Shown here: one piece after another, positions 1 to 8,380 of the stretch
Position numbering within the stretch: the first letter of the stretch is position 1
Layout of the letters: each line of letters begins with the position of its first letter
Assembly: GCF_030717955.1 (NCBI RefSeq)
Contig: NZ_JAUZVY010000003.1
Span: forward strand, 310,001 to 374,000
From: Alkalimonas delamerensis
GTDB lineage: Bacteria; Pseudomonadota; Gammaproteobacteria; Enterobacterales; Alteromonadaceae
Length of the DNA: 64,000 nt
Direction of reading: 5' to 3'
Made by a program: the position numbers and the translations under genes
The notes under the pieces: model-generated
Database searches by the model: none
What the model was told of the DNA's origin: nothing
What the model saw: only the letters and a program-made list of their open reading frames with translations

Positions 1-2
1 TC

Positions 3-113
3 ATGATCAAGCTTGCGCTGACTAAAGAGCAAAAATGTAGCTTCTTCAAGGCCATGCTGATTGTCTCTGATGAACTTAGTGCTATCGGCTGTTTTGACTA
101 TAGCCGGCATTGA
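3..113 (+). CDS. possible 3' end of an unidentified gene
   Basis: An open frame runs from the left edge of the window to a TGA at 111-113, encoding about 36 residues that include an in-frame ATG at position 3. It is too short to recognise. It converges with the Mpo1-like gene and could be the tail of a gene that begins outside the window, or a chance open frame. The stretch 114-144 holds nothing recognisable. Confidence 0.2.
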   Translation: MIKLALTKEQKCSFFKAMLIVSDELSAIGCFDYSRH

Positions 114-144
114 GCGCAATACCAAATCGAGCGCTCAAATGAAC

Positions 145-465
145 TCACCAGCGGATCTTGCCGGTGAGAACATCTTTGAACATCACCCAATCCCCCATCA
201 GGCTGTAAAATGGGTGTTTAAAGGTAGCTGGCTTGTTGTGCTCAAAAAAGAAGTGACCCACCCAGGCAAAACCATAACCAATGACAGGCAGCAGCCAAAG
301 TAGGCTCCAGTTGCGGCCTAGTATGGCAATCAGCAGAACCAACAGCACCAGCGTGCTGCCTATCACATGCAGACGGCGGCAGGTGCGGTTTTGATGCTCT
401 GCCAGGTAGTAAGGATAAAAGTCGGCAAAGCGGTGAAATTTTTGCGGGCTTTCGGGACTGGTCAT
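145..465 (-). CDS. Mpo1-like (DUF962 family) small membrane protein
   Basis: The 106-residue product begins MTSPESPQKF and contains a conserved HRFADFYPYYLAEHQN-type N-terminus. Two hydrophobic segments follow (about residues 35-55 and 58-75), then an HFFFEHNKPATF motif and a C-terminal HPFYSLMGDW stretch. This pattern of histidine-rich ends around a TM hairpin is that of the DUF962/Mpo1 family, whose yeast member is an Fe(II)-dependent alpha-dioxygenase of 2-hydroxy fatty acids. The bacterial role is not established. The ATG at 465 was chosen because AAGGAT lies just upstream. That Shine-Dalgarno sequence overlaps the end of the upstream zinc-ribbon gene, so the two are likely cotranscribed. 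Confidence 0.8.
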   Translation of the reverse strand: MTSPESPQKFHRFADFYPYYLAEHQNRTCRRLHVIGSTLVLLVLLIAILGRNWSLLWLLPVIGYGFAWVGHFFFEHNKPATFKHPFYSLMGDWVMFKDVLTGKIRW

Positions 466-476
466 TGGCAGATCCT

Positions 477-731
477 TTAAATAGCAAACAGCCAAAACAA
501 CAGCATAGCAGCCAGGGCCAAGGCAGCAAAGATAAAGCCCATGCGCCGGAGATCGGCCACGATCACCTCTTTTTGTGCCAATAGCTCGCGCAGCTCATGA
601 CTGTCCAGAGTACCGCAATCCGGGCATTTGGCTTTGACATGATGATTGTAGAGTAAGCCACAGCGTTTGCAGGGGCTCTTTTGGCGCATTTCGCGTATCC
701 AGCGCAGTCGGTCTTCGATGTACAATGGCAT
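477..731 (-). CDS. small zinc-ribbon protein with C-terminal membrane anchor
   Basis: An 84-residue protein with two CxxC pairs (SPCKRCGLLYNHH and KCPDCGTLD) that should form one zinc ribbon in the N-terminal half. A charged helix and a C-terminal hydrophobic segment (about residues 64-83) ending at the C-terminus follow, so it looks tail-anchored with the ribbon in the cytoplasm. I do not recognise a named family. Its start codon shares one base with the stop codon of the YciI-like gene (TGATG), indicating translational coupling, and its stop precedes the Mpo1-like gene by only a few bases. The three genes therefore form a small operon of unknown purpose. Confidence 0.75.
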   Translation of the reverse strand: MPLYIEDRLRWIREMRQKSPCKRCGLLYNHHVKAKCPDCGTLDSHELRELLAQKEVIVADLRRMGFIFAALALAAMLLFWLFAI

Positions 732-1030
732 CAGTTGGGCCTTACGATGGCCATGTCGCCCACCACAGTGTTCCAGGCACGCACTTCCCAGCGGCCCACC
801 AAAGCGTTTACAACATAAGGATCCTGCTGGGCAAATTGCTCTGCTACGGCCGGGCTGTCGCCCTGAAACAGCAACACAGCTCCATCGACTGGCTCGGCCA
901 GGGCTCCGGCTAAAATCAAGTCGCCACGGCTATGGGCGGCTTTCGCATGTGCCAGATGCTGACCGCGGAAGGCTTCCCGGCGTTGGACGTAATTCTCTAC
1001 CAGGTCATGATAAAACAGCAAATAGTGCAT
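731..1030 (-). CDS. YciI-like domain protein
   Basis: A 99-residue cytoplasmic protein covering one complete YCII domain: MHYLLFYHD at the start, the HLAHAKAAHSRGDLILAGAL core with the family histidine, an acidic DGAVLLF strand, then FAQQDPYVVNALV and a C-terminal strand. This is the usual length and organisation of the family, which has a ferredoxin-like fold related to muconolactone isomerase and ABM proteins. Its substrate is unknown in most bacteria. The gene is first in the three-gene minus-strand operon 145-1030. The ATG at 1030 follows an AGGGAG-like ribosome binding site. Confidence 0.85.
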   Translation of the reverse strand: MHYLLFYHDLVENYVQRREAFRGQHLAHAKAAHSRGDLILAGALAEPVDGAVLLFQGDSPAVAEQFAQQDPYVVNALVGRWEVRAWNTVVGDMAIVRPN

Positions 1031-1093
1031 TGGGTTCTCCCTTTGGCATTCTGATTATCATACCGTGCAGCTATCGGACTGCAAGCGACTTTG

Positions 1094-2170
1094 TCAGGGT
1101 ACCGATTGTTTCACCTGCGCCACCACCTGCCTGGCCAGTGCCCGCGCCGTGGTCCATTTGCCACCACTGACGGTGAGCAACTGTTGCTGCCAGTGCAGAC
1201 GGTATTCCCGACTGGCCCGGCTGCTGTCATGGCTGCTTTTTAACAGCGGTCGCACTCCGGCAAAGCTTTCCAGCACGTCGGCTGCAGTCACCTTTGGGGT
1301 AAAATACTGATTGTACACGGCCAGCAGTTCATCGCGTTCGGCTTCGGAGCAGGCAATGGGCTCATGCAGTTGTTGTCGTACTTCGGTGGTGCCCAGTAAG
1401 CAATGGGACTGGTAGGGCAGGGCAAAGGCAATACGAGAACTGTTTGGCACCTCCAGCATGTGGCCATAGCGCCCTATACCGGGCAGCAGCAAATGGCTGC
1501 CACGCACCAGATCCAGCGATTGAGCCGGGGTTAGCTGTGAACGCTGCAACAAATCCTCGCTCCAGGGGCCGGCCACATTGATAATACGATCAAAGGTCTG
1601 CCAGCCTGCTTGCAGTTGCAAACGCGCATCGGGCGTCACCCGGATGACGGGCTGATGCTCCAGCAGCACAACGCCGCGTCTACGGCATTGCTCGGCCACC
1701 CAAAGTCCCAGCCGATAATCGTCCATCTGACCATCGAAAAAAAGGTAAGCCCCTGTTAAACCATCGGTGTTTAAATAGGGGGAGCAGCGCTGTATTTGCG
1801 TTGGGGTTAGCCAGCGGTGGCGGCCAATGCCGGTTCGGCCAGCAAAAAAGTCGTACAATGCCAGGCCAATTTTCAGCTGCCAACGCGACCGGCGGCTGCC
1901 GTGGTAGAGTGGGTAAAGTAAGGGCAAGCGCCGGGTTAACTGTGGGCTGTGATCCAGCCACCAGCGTCGCTCCTTTAGGGCCTCATGCACCAGCCGGAAT
2001 TCGCCTTGTTCCAGATAGCGCAGACCACCATGCAACAATTTGGATGAGGCCCGGCTTGTTGCCTGCATTAAGCCGTCACGTTCAAACAAAGTGACCTGGT
2101 AGCCGGCTTCAGCCAGCTGCCAGGCGCTGCAGAGCCCGTTGATGCCTCCTCCGATCACGGCGATACGCAT
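1094..2170 (-). CDS. FAD-dependent glycerol-3-phosphate dehydrogenase-like oxidoreductase
   Basis: The 358-residue product opens with the dinucleotide-binding motif IGGGINGLCSAWQLAEAG and then SRASSKLLHGGLRYLEQGEF, the flavin and substrate signature of the GlpD branch of the DAO superfamily. A VSGGKWTTARALA segment lies near the C-terminus. GlpD proteins are near 500 residues with a helical C-terminal cap; here that cap is absent. No glpK, glpF or glpR is nearby. Oxidation of glycerol-3-phosphate or a related alpha-hydroxy acid with electron transfer to quinone is a family inference only. ATG at 2170 was chosen over an upstream in-frame start because AGGAGG precedes it and the FAD motif begins at residue 2. 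Confidence 0.8.
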   Translation of the reverse strand: MRIAVIGGGINGLCSAWQLAEAGYQVTLFERDGLMQATSRASSKLLHGGLRYLEQGEFRLVHEALKERRWWLDHSPQLTRRLPLLYPLYHGSRRSRWQLKIGLALYDFFAGRTGIGRHRWLTPTQIQRCSPYLNTDGLTGAYLFFDGQMDDYRLGLWVAEQCRRRGVVLLEHQPVIRVTPDARLQLQAGWQTFDRIINVAGPWSEDLLQRSQLTPAQSLDLVRGSHLLLPGIGRYGHMLEVPNSSRIAFALPYQSHCLLGTTEVRQQLHEPIACSEAERDELLAVYNQYFTPKVTAADVLESFAGVRPLLKSSHDSSRASREYRLHWQQQLLTVSGGKWTTARALARQVVAQVKQSVP

Positions 2171-2355
2171 GCTTCCTCCTGCCTTGTTGTTTTGACTGTA
2201 GCAGAAACAAAGTCCTTTGCGACAAGCTGACTTCATTTAGAAATTGTAAGAAGTTTATCAGCTTTTGGTCGGGTGAAATCAGCCGGCCTGCTTATACTTT
2301 AACCACAGTAAGCGGCTGTCAGCACTCTGCTGATACACAAAGGATGGTCCTGCTT

Positions 2356-3846
2356 ATGTCCGATGACTATTTTCGCCTGATTGCCGAGGCGACTCCCGAT
2401 GCGCTTATCGCGTTATCTCCAGATGGCATTATCAGACAGTGGAACCCTGGGGCTGAGCATACCTTTGGTTACAGCACTTCAGAAGCTCTGGGCAGCTCCT
2501 TGTTCGATCTGGTGGTGCCGGCTGACCTGATCGAGTCCGAGCGCAACATCCTGCAACAGGCTTGTCATGCGATTGTGCCGGCTTACGAAGCTTATCGTCT
2601 GAAAAAAGACGGCTCGCTTATCTATCTGAATATCTCTTTGCAAGGTGTCTACGATGGCAAGGGGCAGCTGGACTTTATTCTAACCAACAACAAAGATGTC
2701 ACCCACCTGAAAACCCGCCGTGATGCCCGCTTTCTGGAAGCCCGCTACCGCGATTTACTGGACTCGACCCCCGATGCCATTGTGATGGTGAATGTCTTCG
2801 GACGCATTGTGCTGGCCAACGGCCAGGCTGAAAAAGCCTTTGGCTGGCAACGGGATGAACTCTTGGGCAAGCCGGTAGAAAGCCTGCTGCCAGAGCGCTA
2901 CCGTGCGTTTCATGTCGGGCACCGGGCCGATTTCTTTACCAACCCCAGAACCCGCTCAATGGGGGCTGGCCTTGAGCTCTATGGCGTCCGGAAAAATGGC
3001 GATGAGTTTCCGGTGGAAATCAGCTTAAGCCCACTGCAGACCGAAGAAGGCACTTTGGTGATGAGTGCAATCCGCGATATCAGTGATCGCAAGCGGGTGG
3101 AGCTGGAGCTGCAGACAAAAAACAAAGAGCTGGAACAGGCCAATAATGCCAAAGACAACTTTTTGGCGGTGATGAGTCATGAACTGCGCACGCCGCTCAA
3201 TGCCATCATCGGTTTTACCGGCACCTTGCTGATGAAGTTGCCAGGGCCTTTGAACTCTGAGCAGGAAAAGCAGCTGACCACGGTGCAGCGCAGTGCGCGC
3301 CACTTACTATCGCTGATCAATGATCTGCTGGATCTGGCCAAAATCAGCGCTGGGAAAATCAACGTCGAATTGGAAAGCCTGGACTGCCGTGGCACCGTGT
3401 TTGAAGTCATCAGTACTTTGCAGCCGGCAGCCGAGCGCAAAGGCTTGCAGTTGAACCACGCATTGCCAGAGCAAGCTCTGCTGGTGCTGGCTGATCGCCG
3501 TTCATTGCATCAAATTATTTTAAACCTGATCAACAATGCGGTGAAGTTTACCGAGCAAGGCGAGGTCAAGGTGTATGCCGAGCCGCAGCAGGATGCAGAC
3601 GGCTCTCAATGGGTCGCGCTGCACGTGCAAGATACTGGCATCGGCATCTCGGCTGAAGATTGCGCCAATTTGTTTTCTGCTTTTACCCGCCTGAATCTGA
3701 GTAACAACTCCGAAAAAGAAGGCACTGGTCTTGGCCTGCACCTGAGTCAGCAACTGGCCGAGTTGCAAGGGGGAAGCATTTACTGCAGCAGTGAACCCGG
3801 CAAGGGCAGTACCTTCACCTTACGATTACCGGGAGTACCGTTATGA
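2356..3846 (+). CDS. PAS-domain sensor histidine kinase
   Basis: A soluble sensor kinase of 496 residues with no membrane segment. Two PAS domains occupy about residues 5-120 and 125-245. A short coiled coil follows, then a HisKA domain with the phospho-accepting His275 in MSHELRTPLNA and an HATPase domain with an INNAVKFT N-box, DTGIGI and GTGLGL. No receiver domain is fused. The ATG at 2356 is preferred to one at 2344, which overlaps the only ribosome-binding-like sequence (AAAGGA). Its last four bases overlap the following receiver gene, so kinase and receiver should be a cognate pair. A TATACT -10-like element lies at 2293-2298. Confidence 0.9.
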   Translation: MSDDYFRLIAEATPDALIALSPDGIIRQWNPGAEHTFGYSTSEALGSSLFDLVVPADLIESERNILQQACHAIVPAYEAYRLKKDGSLIYLNISLQGVYDGKGQLDFILTNNKDVTHLKTRRDARFLEARYRDLLDSTPDAIVMVNVFGRIVLANGQAEKAFGWQRDELLGKPVESLLPERYRAFHVGHRADFFTNPRTRSMGAGLELYGVRKNGDEFPVEISLSPLQTEEGTLVMSAIRDISDRKRVELELQTKNKELEQANNAKDNFLAVMSHELRTPLNAIIGFTGTLLMKLPGPLNSEQEKQLTTVQRSARHLLSLINDLLDLAKISAGKINVELESLDCRGTVFEVISTLQPAAERKGLQLNHALPEQALLVLADRRSLHQIILNLINNAVKFTEQGEVKVYAEPQQDADGSQWVALHVQDTGIGISAEDCANLFSAFTRLNLSNNSEKEGTGLGLHLSQQLAELQGGSIYCSSEPGKGSTFTLRLPGVPL

Positions 3847-4253
3847 GTGCTCAGATACTGGTGATTGAAGACAATGCCGCCAATCTGGAGTTGATGGTGT
3901 ACTTGTTGCGGCAACAGGGGGGGCATCGGATCACCACCGCCACCGATGGGGTTGTTGGACTGGCCGCGGCGAAAACCAGTCCGCCGGACCTGATCGTTTG
4001 TGATGTTCGCATGCCCAACATGGATGGTTACGGCCTGGTGCATGCAGTGAAAAACGATCCTGCGCTCAAGCACATTCCGGTGCTGGCAGTGACGGCGTCA
4101 GTGATGGCAGATGAGCAACAAAAAATTCTGCAAGCTGGTTTTGATGGCTACTTTACCAAGCCGATAGAGCCAGCAACTTTTGTTCGGCAAACCGAGCAGT
4201 TTTTGACGCGGCAACTGGAGGCGCCAAGTGGCCACCATTCTGATTGTCGATGA
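3843..4253 (+). CDS. single-domain response regulator (CheY-like receiver)
   Basis: A 136-residue stand-alone receiver. The acidic pair is at E9/D10, the phosphorylation site is Asp54 in VCDVRMPNMDGYG, the conserved Thr/Ala stretch is VLAVTASV, and the catalytic lysine sits in GYFTKPIEP. No output domain follows, only a short basic tail. It overlaps the upstream kinase by four bases (ATGA) and the downstream receiver-EAL gene by 26 bases. It probably relays or buffers phosphate between the kinase and the downstream multidomain protein; this last point is inference. Confidence 0.9.
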   Translation: MSAQILVIEDNAANLELMVYLLRQQGGHRITTATDGVVGLAAAKTSPPDLIVCDVRMPNMDGYGLVHAVKNDPALKHIPVLAVTASVMADEQQKILQAGFDGYFTKPIEPATFVRQTEQFLTRQLEAPSGHHSDCR

Positions 4254-7200
4254 TCACCCGGATGGGCGGGAACTGCTGGTTACCTTGCTGGGGTATCAGG
4301 GGTACCGCATGCTGGCCGCTTCGGATGGGCGGGAAGCACTGCAGCTGGTGTGTCAGGAGCAGCCTGATTTGGTGATAGCCGATGTGTTGATGCCGGTGAT
4401 GGATGGCTATGAGTTTGTCAAAGAGTTACGCAGCCGGCCTGAGGTGGCAGAAACCCGGGTGATTTTCTACACCGCCAATTACCATGAGCAAGCGGCGCTG
4501 GAGCTGGCAAAAAAATGTGGGGTACTGGCCGTTCTGACCAAGCCGGCTGAACCGGATCAGGTGATGGCTTTGGTCGAGCAGGTGTTGCAGGACAAGGCCA
4601 AGCCATCACCGGCGATAGATAGCTCTGCGTGGGATCAGCAGCACCTTCGGTTGATGACCGATAAATTAAAAACCATGTCGGATACACTGGGACTGGCGAA
4701 TCGTCGATTTGCTGCTCTGATCGAGTTGAATTTGCAGCTGGCATCGGAGCGGGAGCCGTTGCAGCTGTTGGAAAGTTTGTGCCAGCATGGCCGTCAACTG
4801 ATTGGAGCCAGCCTGGCTTTTTTGTGTCTGCCTGCCTGTTCGACAGAGCAAAAAAACATCGTGCTGGTCAGCGGTATGGCTTCTGAGCATGCTGAAGCCG
4901 ACTTATCCACTTTGCAATCGCAGCAGGTATTTCAGCAAGTACTGCAGCAGGGGATCACGTTACGACTAAGCAACCCCGGCGGTCAACCACAACAGCTTGG
5001 TTTGCCAGCAAGCTTCCCGGCAATGCACTCGTTATTGTTGGCACCTATTGCATCTCCAGGTCAGGTCTTTGGCTGGGTTTGTCTTGCCAACCGGCTGGGT
5101 ATGCAGGCATTTAACGATGAAGATGTGCAACTGTTAAGCATTCTGGCCGCACAGGCAGGGCGGATTTTTGAGCACAGCCGCTTGTTGGTTGCTGTGCAGG
5201 AGCAGGAAGAGCGCTTTCGTCAATTGGCAGAAAACATTAACGATGTGTTTTGGTTGGCCTCTGCCAAAACCGGCCAGAGTTTGTATTTAAGCCCGGCCTA
5301 TCAAACCATCTGGCAGCAACCCATTACGCTGGAACAAAGCAACAAGCGTGAAGTCATGCTGCGGGTGCACCCCGATGACCAGGCAGATCTGCCCGATCTC
5401 ACCAAAGTGCAACAGCCGTTTGAAACCAGTTACCGCATCATCCGGCCGGATGGCAGCATTCGCTGGATCCATGACCGCGGCTTTCCGGTTTTTAGCCCTG
5501 ATGGGGAGTTGTACCGCTTTGCTGGCATAGCCAAAGACATTACCCGCCGTAAAGAAAGCGACGCGAAAATTGCGCGGCTGACCCGCTTGTATGCGGTGCT
5601 TAGTCAAATCAATGCCACCATAGTTCGGCAACACGATCGCCAGGCTTTGTTTCAGGAGGTCTGTCAGATTGTGGTGAAGCACGGCGGTTTTGCGCTGGCC
5701 TGGGTCGGGGAATGGCACGCCAGGCAAAAATCACTGCAGCTGCATGCCATTCGAGGCCACTTTAACCATGCTAAGCGCCAGCGCGAAGTGATGGCATTGC
5801 AAGGGCAAGATTGCCTGCTACCTGAAGGCATTATGCTGCAAGCGCTGCGCAGCCAGCAGCCGGTTTTTTGCAACGATGTCAGTTTGCTGCCACGACTTGG
5901 CACATCTCCCTTGCAACGCCTGCGAGCCGACTATGGCTCTGAAATTGCGCTGCCACTGCTGACGGACGGGCAGGTGGTGGGATTGTTTGTGTTGTACGCC
6001 GCTGAAACCGATTTTTTTGATAAAACCGAACTGGCGCTGTTAAAAGAGCTGGCCCATGATATTTCCTTTGCACTGGAGTTTATTGCCAAAGAGGAGCAAG
6101 CCAACTATCTGGTGCATTACGATGTTTTGACTGGCTTGCCAAACCGCTTTTTATTTCATGACCGCCTTGGTCAGTGGTTGCAGTCTGCCGAGCGGGAAGC
6201 GGAGCAATTGGCGGTATTGGTTCTGGATGTGGTGCGCTTTAAACAGGTCAATGACACCTTAGGACGGCAGGCCGGTGATGGCTTGATTGTGGCGTTAAAA
6301 AACCGCTTGCAGCAGTGCTTCCCACAGGCGGTCGATCTGGCCCGTGTTGGGCCAGATCAGTTTGCACTGGCATTGCCCGATGTGCAAAGTGCAGGCGATA
6401 TTGCCCGCTTGATTGAAACGGCTGTCAAACCTGCGCTGGAGCAGCCTCTTCAACTGGCGGATAAGGAGCTGGTGGTATCTGCCCGGATTGGCATTGCACT
6501 CTTTCCGGGAGATGCCACTGAGGCCGAAGCCTTATTTTTGCACGCAGAGCTGGCTTTAAAGCAAGCCAAGCAGCAGGGGCTTGGCTATTTATTTTTTGAC
6601 GCCCGAATGTCCCGGCTGGTGGCTGAAAAACTGGAACTGGAAAGCAAACTGCGTCGGGCGCTGGAGCATCAGGAGTTCCGCCTGCACTACCAGCCGAAGG
6701 TCTGCCTGAAAAGCGGGGCCATTGTCGGCATGGAAGCATTGATTCGCTGGCAAAGCCCTGAGCTTGGTTTGGTTGCCCCGGTGCATTTTATTCCATTGCT
6801 GGAAGAGACCGGTTTAATCCTGACGGTGGGTGATTGGGTGTTGCAGCAGGCATTAAGCGATCTAAAAGGTTGGCAGTGCTATGGTCAGGGACTACGCATC
6901 GCCATTAATGTGTCCGCTTTGCAACTGCGGCAGCAGGACTTTGTGGAACGGGTGGAGCTGTTGTCACAGCAAGATTCGGATGTCCTGATGCTGGATCTGG
7001 AGTTGACGGAAAGTGTGGTGATTGCTGATGTTGAAGACAGTCAGCGCAAGCTGAGCGCCCTCCGCATGCTAGGCCTGCCCATCGCCATCGATGACTTTGG
7101 CACTGGTTATTCATCGCTCAGCTACATTGCGCGCCTGCCGCTGGATACGCTGAAAATTGATCGCTCTTTCGTGGTCAAAATGACCGAAAGCCAGGTCGAC

Positions 7201-7401
7201 AAAATGGTGGTCTCAACCATCATTACACTGGCACATAACATGAGGTTGAAGGTTGTCGCCGAAGGAGTCGACAACGAACAACAACTGGCGCTGCTGCGGG
7301 AACTCGGCTGCGACCAAATGCAGGGCTACCTCTTTAGCAAACCGCTGCCTGCCTCAGAGATGACCCAACTGCTCAAGCAAAAAGCCCGGCTTAACCACTA
7401 A
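4228..7401 (+). CDS. receiver-GAF-PAS-GAF-GGDEF(degenerate)-EAL protein, predicted c-di-GMP phosphodiesterase
   Basis: A 1057-residue cytoplasmic protein. The receiver (about 1-120, Asp52 in IADVLMPVMDG) is followed by a GAF-like region (170-310), a PAS/PAC domain (320-435), a second GAF (445-600), GGDEF (625-775) and EAL (795-1050). The GGDEF signature is replaced by RVGPDQFA, so cyclase activity is unlikely. The EAL domain keeps the expected catalytic motifs: GMEALIRW, INVSALQLR, LELTES, IDDFGTGYSSL, LKIDRSF, VVAEGVDN and DQMQGYLF. It should therefore hydrolyse c-di-GMP under control of phosphorylation by the upstream kinase. Translation starts at a GTG preceded by GGAGG and overlaps the receiver gene. 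Confidence 0.92.
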   Translation: MATILIVDDHPDGRELLVTLLGYQGYRMLAASDGREALQLVCQEQPDLVIADVLMPVMDGYEFVKELRSRPEVAETRVIFYTANYHEQAALELAKKCGVLAVLTKPAEPDQVMALVEQVLQDKAKPSPAIDSSAWDQQHLRLMTDKLKTMSDTLGLANRRFAALIELNLQLASEREPLQLLESLCQHGRQLIGASLAFLCLPACSTEQKNIVLVSGMASEHAEADLSTLQSQQVFQQVLQQGITLRLSNPGGQPQQLGLPASFPAMHSLLLAPIASPGQVFGWVCLANRLGMQAFNDEDVQLLSILAAQAGRIFEHSRLLVAVQEQEERFRQLAENINDVFWLASAKTGQSLYLSPAYQTIWQQPITLEQSNKREVMLRVHPDDQADLPDLTKVQQPFETSYRIIRPDGSIRWIHDRGFPVFSPDGELYRFAGIAKDITRRKESDAKIARLTRLYAVLSQINATIVRQHDRQALFQEVCQIVVKHGGFALAWVGEWHARQKSLQLHAIRGHFNHAKRQREVMALQGQDCLLPEGIMLQALRSQQPVFCNDVSLLPRLGTSPLQRLRADYGSEIALPLLTDGQVVGLFVLYAAETDFFDKTELALLKELAHDISFALEFIAKEEQANYLVHYDVLTGLPNRFLFHDRLGQWLQSAEREAEQLAVLVLDVVRFKQVNDTLGRQAGDGLIVALKNRLQQCFPQAVDLARVGPDQFALALPDVQSAGDIARLIETAVKPALEQPLQLADKELVVSARIGIALFPGDATEAEALFLHAELALKQAKQQGLGYLFFDARMSRLVAEKLELESKLRRALEHQEFRLHYQPKVCLKSGAIVGMEALIRWQSPELGLVAPVHFIPLLEETGLILTVGDWVLQQALSDLKGWQCYGQGLRIAINVSALQLRQQDFVERVELLSQQDSDVLMLDLELTESVVIADVEDSQRKLSALRMLGLPIAIDDFGTGYSSLSYIARLPLDTLKIDRSFVVKMTESQVDKMVVSTIITLAHNMRLKVVAEGVDNEQQLALLRELGCDQMQGYLFSKPLPASEMTQLLKQKARLNH

Positions 7402-7421
7402 AGCTGGGCTGCTCGAAGGGC

Positions 7422-8333
7422 TTAAGGGTATGGAATAAACTCCTCATCGTCACCCGGCACTGGTGGGAAGCGGCCCTCGCGCCAATCTTGCTTGGCTTGC
7501 TCGATGCGCTCTTTACGGCTGGAGACAAAATTCCATTCCATAAAGCGCGAACCAATGGCTTCGCCGCCAATCAGTGCTAGTCTGCAGGGCTCGGTGGCGG
7601 TGAGCCGTACTCCTTTGGCTGCACCCAATACCAGCAGTTGATGAGCTTCCAGTTTGGTATCTTGCAATTGCACCGCACCAGACACCAGATAAAGGCCGCG
7701 CTCCGGACTGTCTGGCAGCACCAGGCTCTGACCGGCTTGCAGCTCGGCTTCCAGGTACAGGGTTTGGTAAAAGGTTTTCACCGGCGACGTCAGGCCATAG
7801 GCCGAACCAATCAGCACCCGCACCGGAACGCCATCGACTACGGTGGCAGGAATGCTGCTGGCCGGGTAGTGGTAAAAGGCTGGATCAGTTTCTTCATCGG
7901 CTTCCGGCAGCGCCATCCACAATTGCAGGCCGTGCAGCCGGTGCGGCTGAGCCCTGACCTCCGGTCGTTCCCGCTCGGAGTGTACGATGCCTTTGCCTGC
8001 CACCATCAGGTTAATGGCACCCGGGGTAATGGCCTGATAGCTGCCCAATGAGTCGCGGTGCAGGATCTCGCCTTCAAACAAGTAGGTGACGGTGGCCAGA
8101 TTGACGTGCGGATGCGGTCGCACATTGATGCCGCTGCCGGCGGCAAATTCTGCTGCGCCCATTTCATCAAAAAATAACCAAGGGCCGACACTGCGCCGTT
8201 GACGCACCGGCAGGCTGCGCCGAACGGTAAAGCCGCCTAAATCCTTGGCTTTGGGCTCGATCACCAACTCGATGGCATCGCAGCCCTGCTGTACGGTGCA
8301 TTCTGTTTCCAACTGGGTGTCTGTGGTACTCAT
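7422..8333 (-). CDS. pirin family protein
   Basis: A 303-residue bicupin. The N-terminal cupin carries the pirin metal site HPHVNLATVTYLFEGEILHRDS together with GIVHSERE (three His and a Glu). The C-terminal cupin lacks these ligands, as usual. Pirins bind Fe or other metals; some oxidise quercetin and others act as redox-dependent regulators, so the substrate is open. The start at 8333 (MSTTDTQ) is preferred over 8351 because AGAGGA precedes it. It lies 47 bases downstream of a second, different pirin and is convergent with the EAL gene, from which it is separated by only 20 bases. Confidence 0.9.
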   Translation of the reverse strand: MSTTDTQLETECTVQQGCDAIELVIEPKAKDLGGFTVRRSLPVRQRRSVGPWLFFDEMGAAEFAAGSGINVRPHPHVNLATVTYLFEGEILHRDSLGSYQAITPGAINLMVAGKGIVHSERERPEVRAQPHRLHGLQLWMALPEADEETDPAFYHYPASSIPATVVDGVPVRVLIGSAYGLTSPVKTFYQTLYLEAELQAGQSLVLPDSPERGLYLVSGAVQLQDTKLEAHQLLVLGAAKGVRLTATEPCRLALIGGEAIGSRFMEWNFVSSRKERIEQAKQDWREGRFPPVPGDDEEFIPYP

Positions 8334-8380
8334 AGCATCCTCTTTGGACATAGTTAGGTAGCTGCTGCCACCGATTTAAT

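Noticed and set aside
7389..7413. Terminator hairpin at the end of the EAL gene
   Set aside because: AGCCCGGCTT and AAGCTGGGCT can pair around the stop codon, but neither strand has a T tract and the arm is part of the coding sequence.
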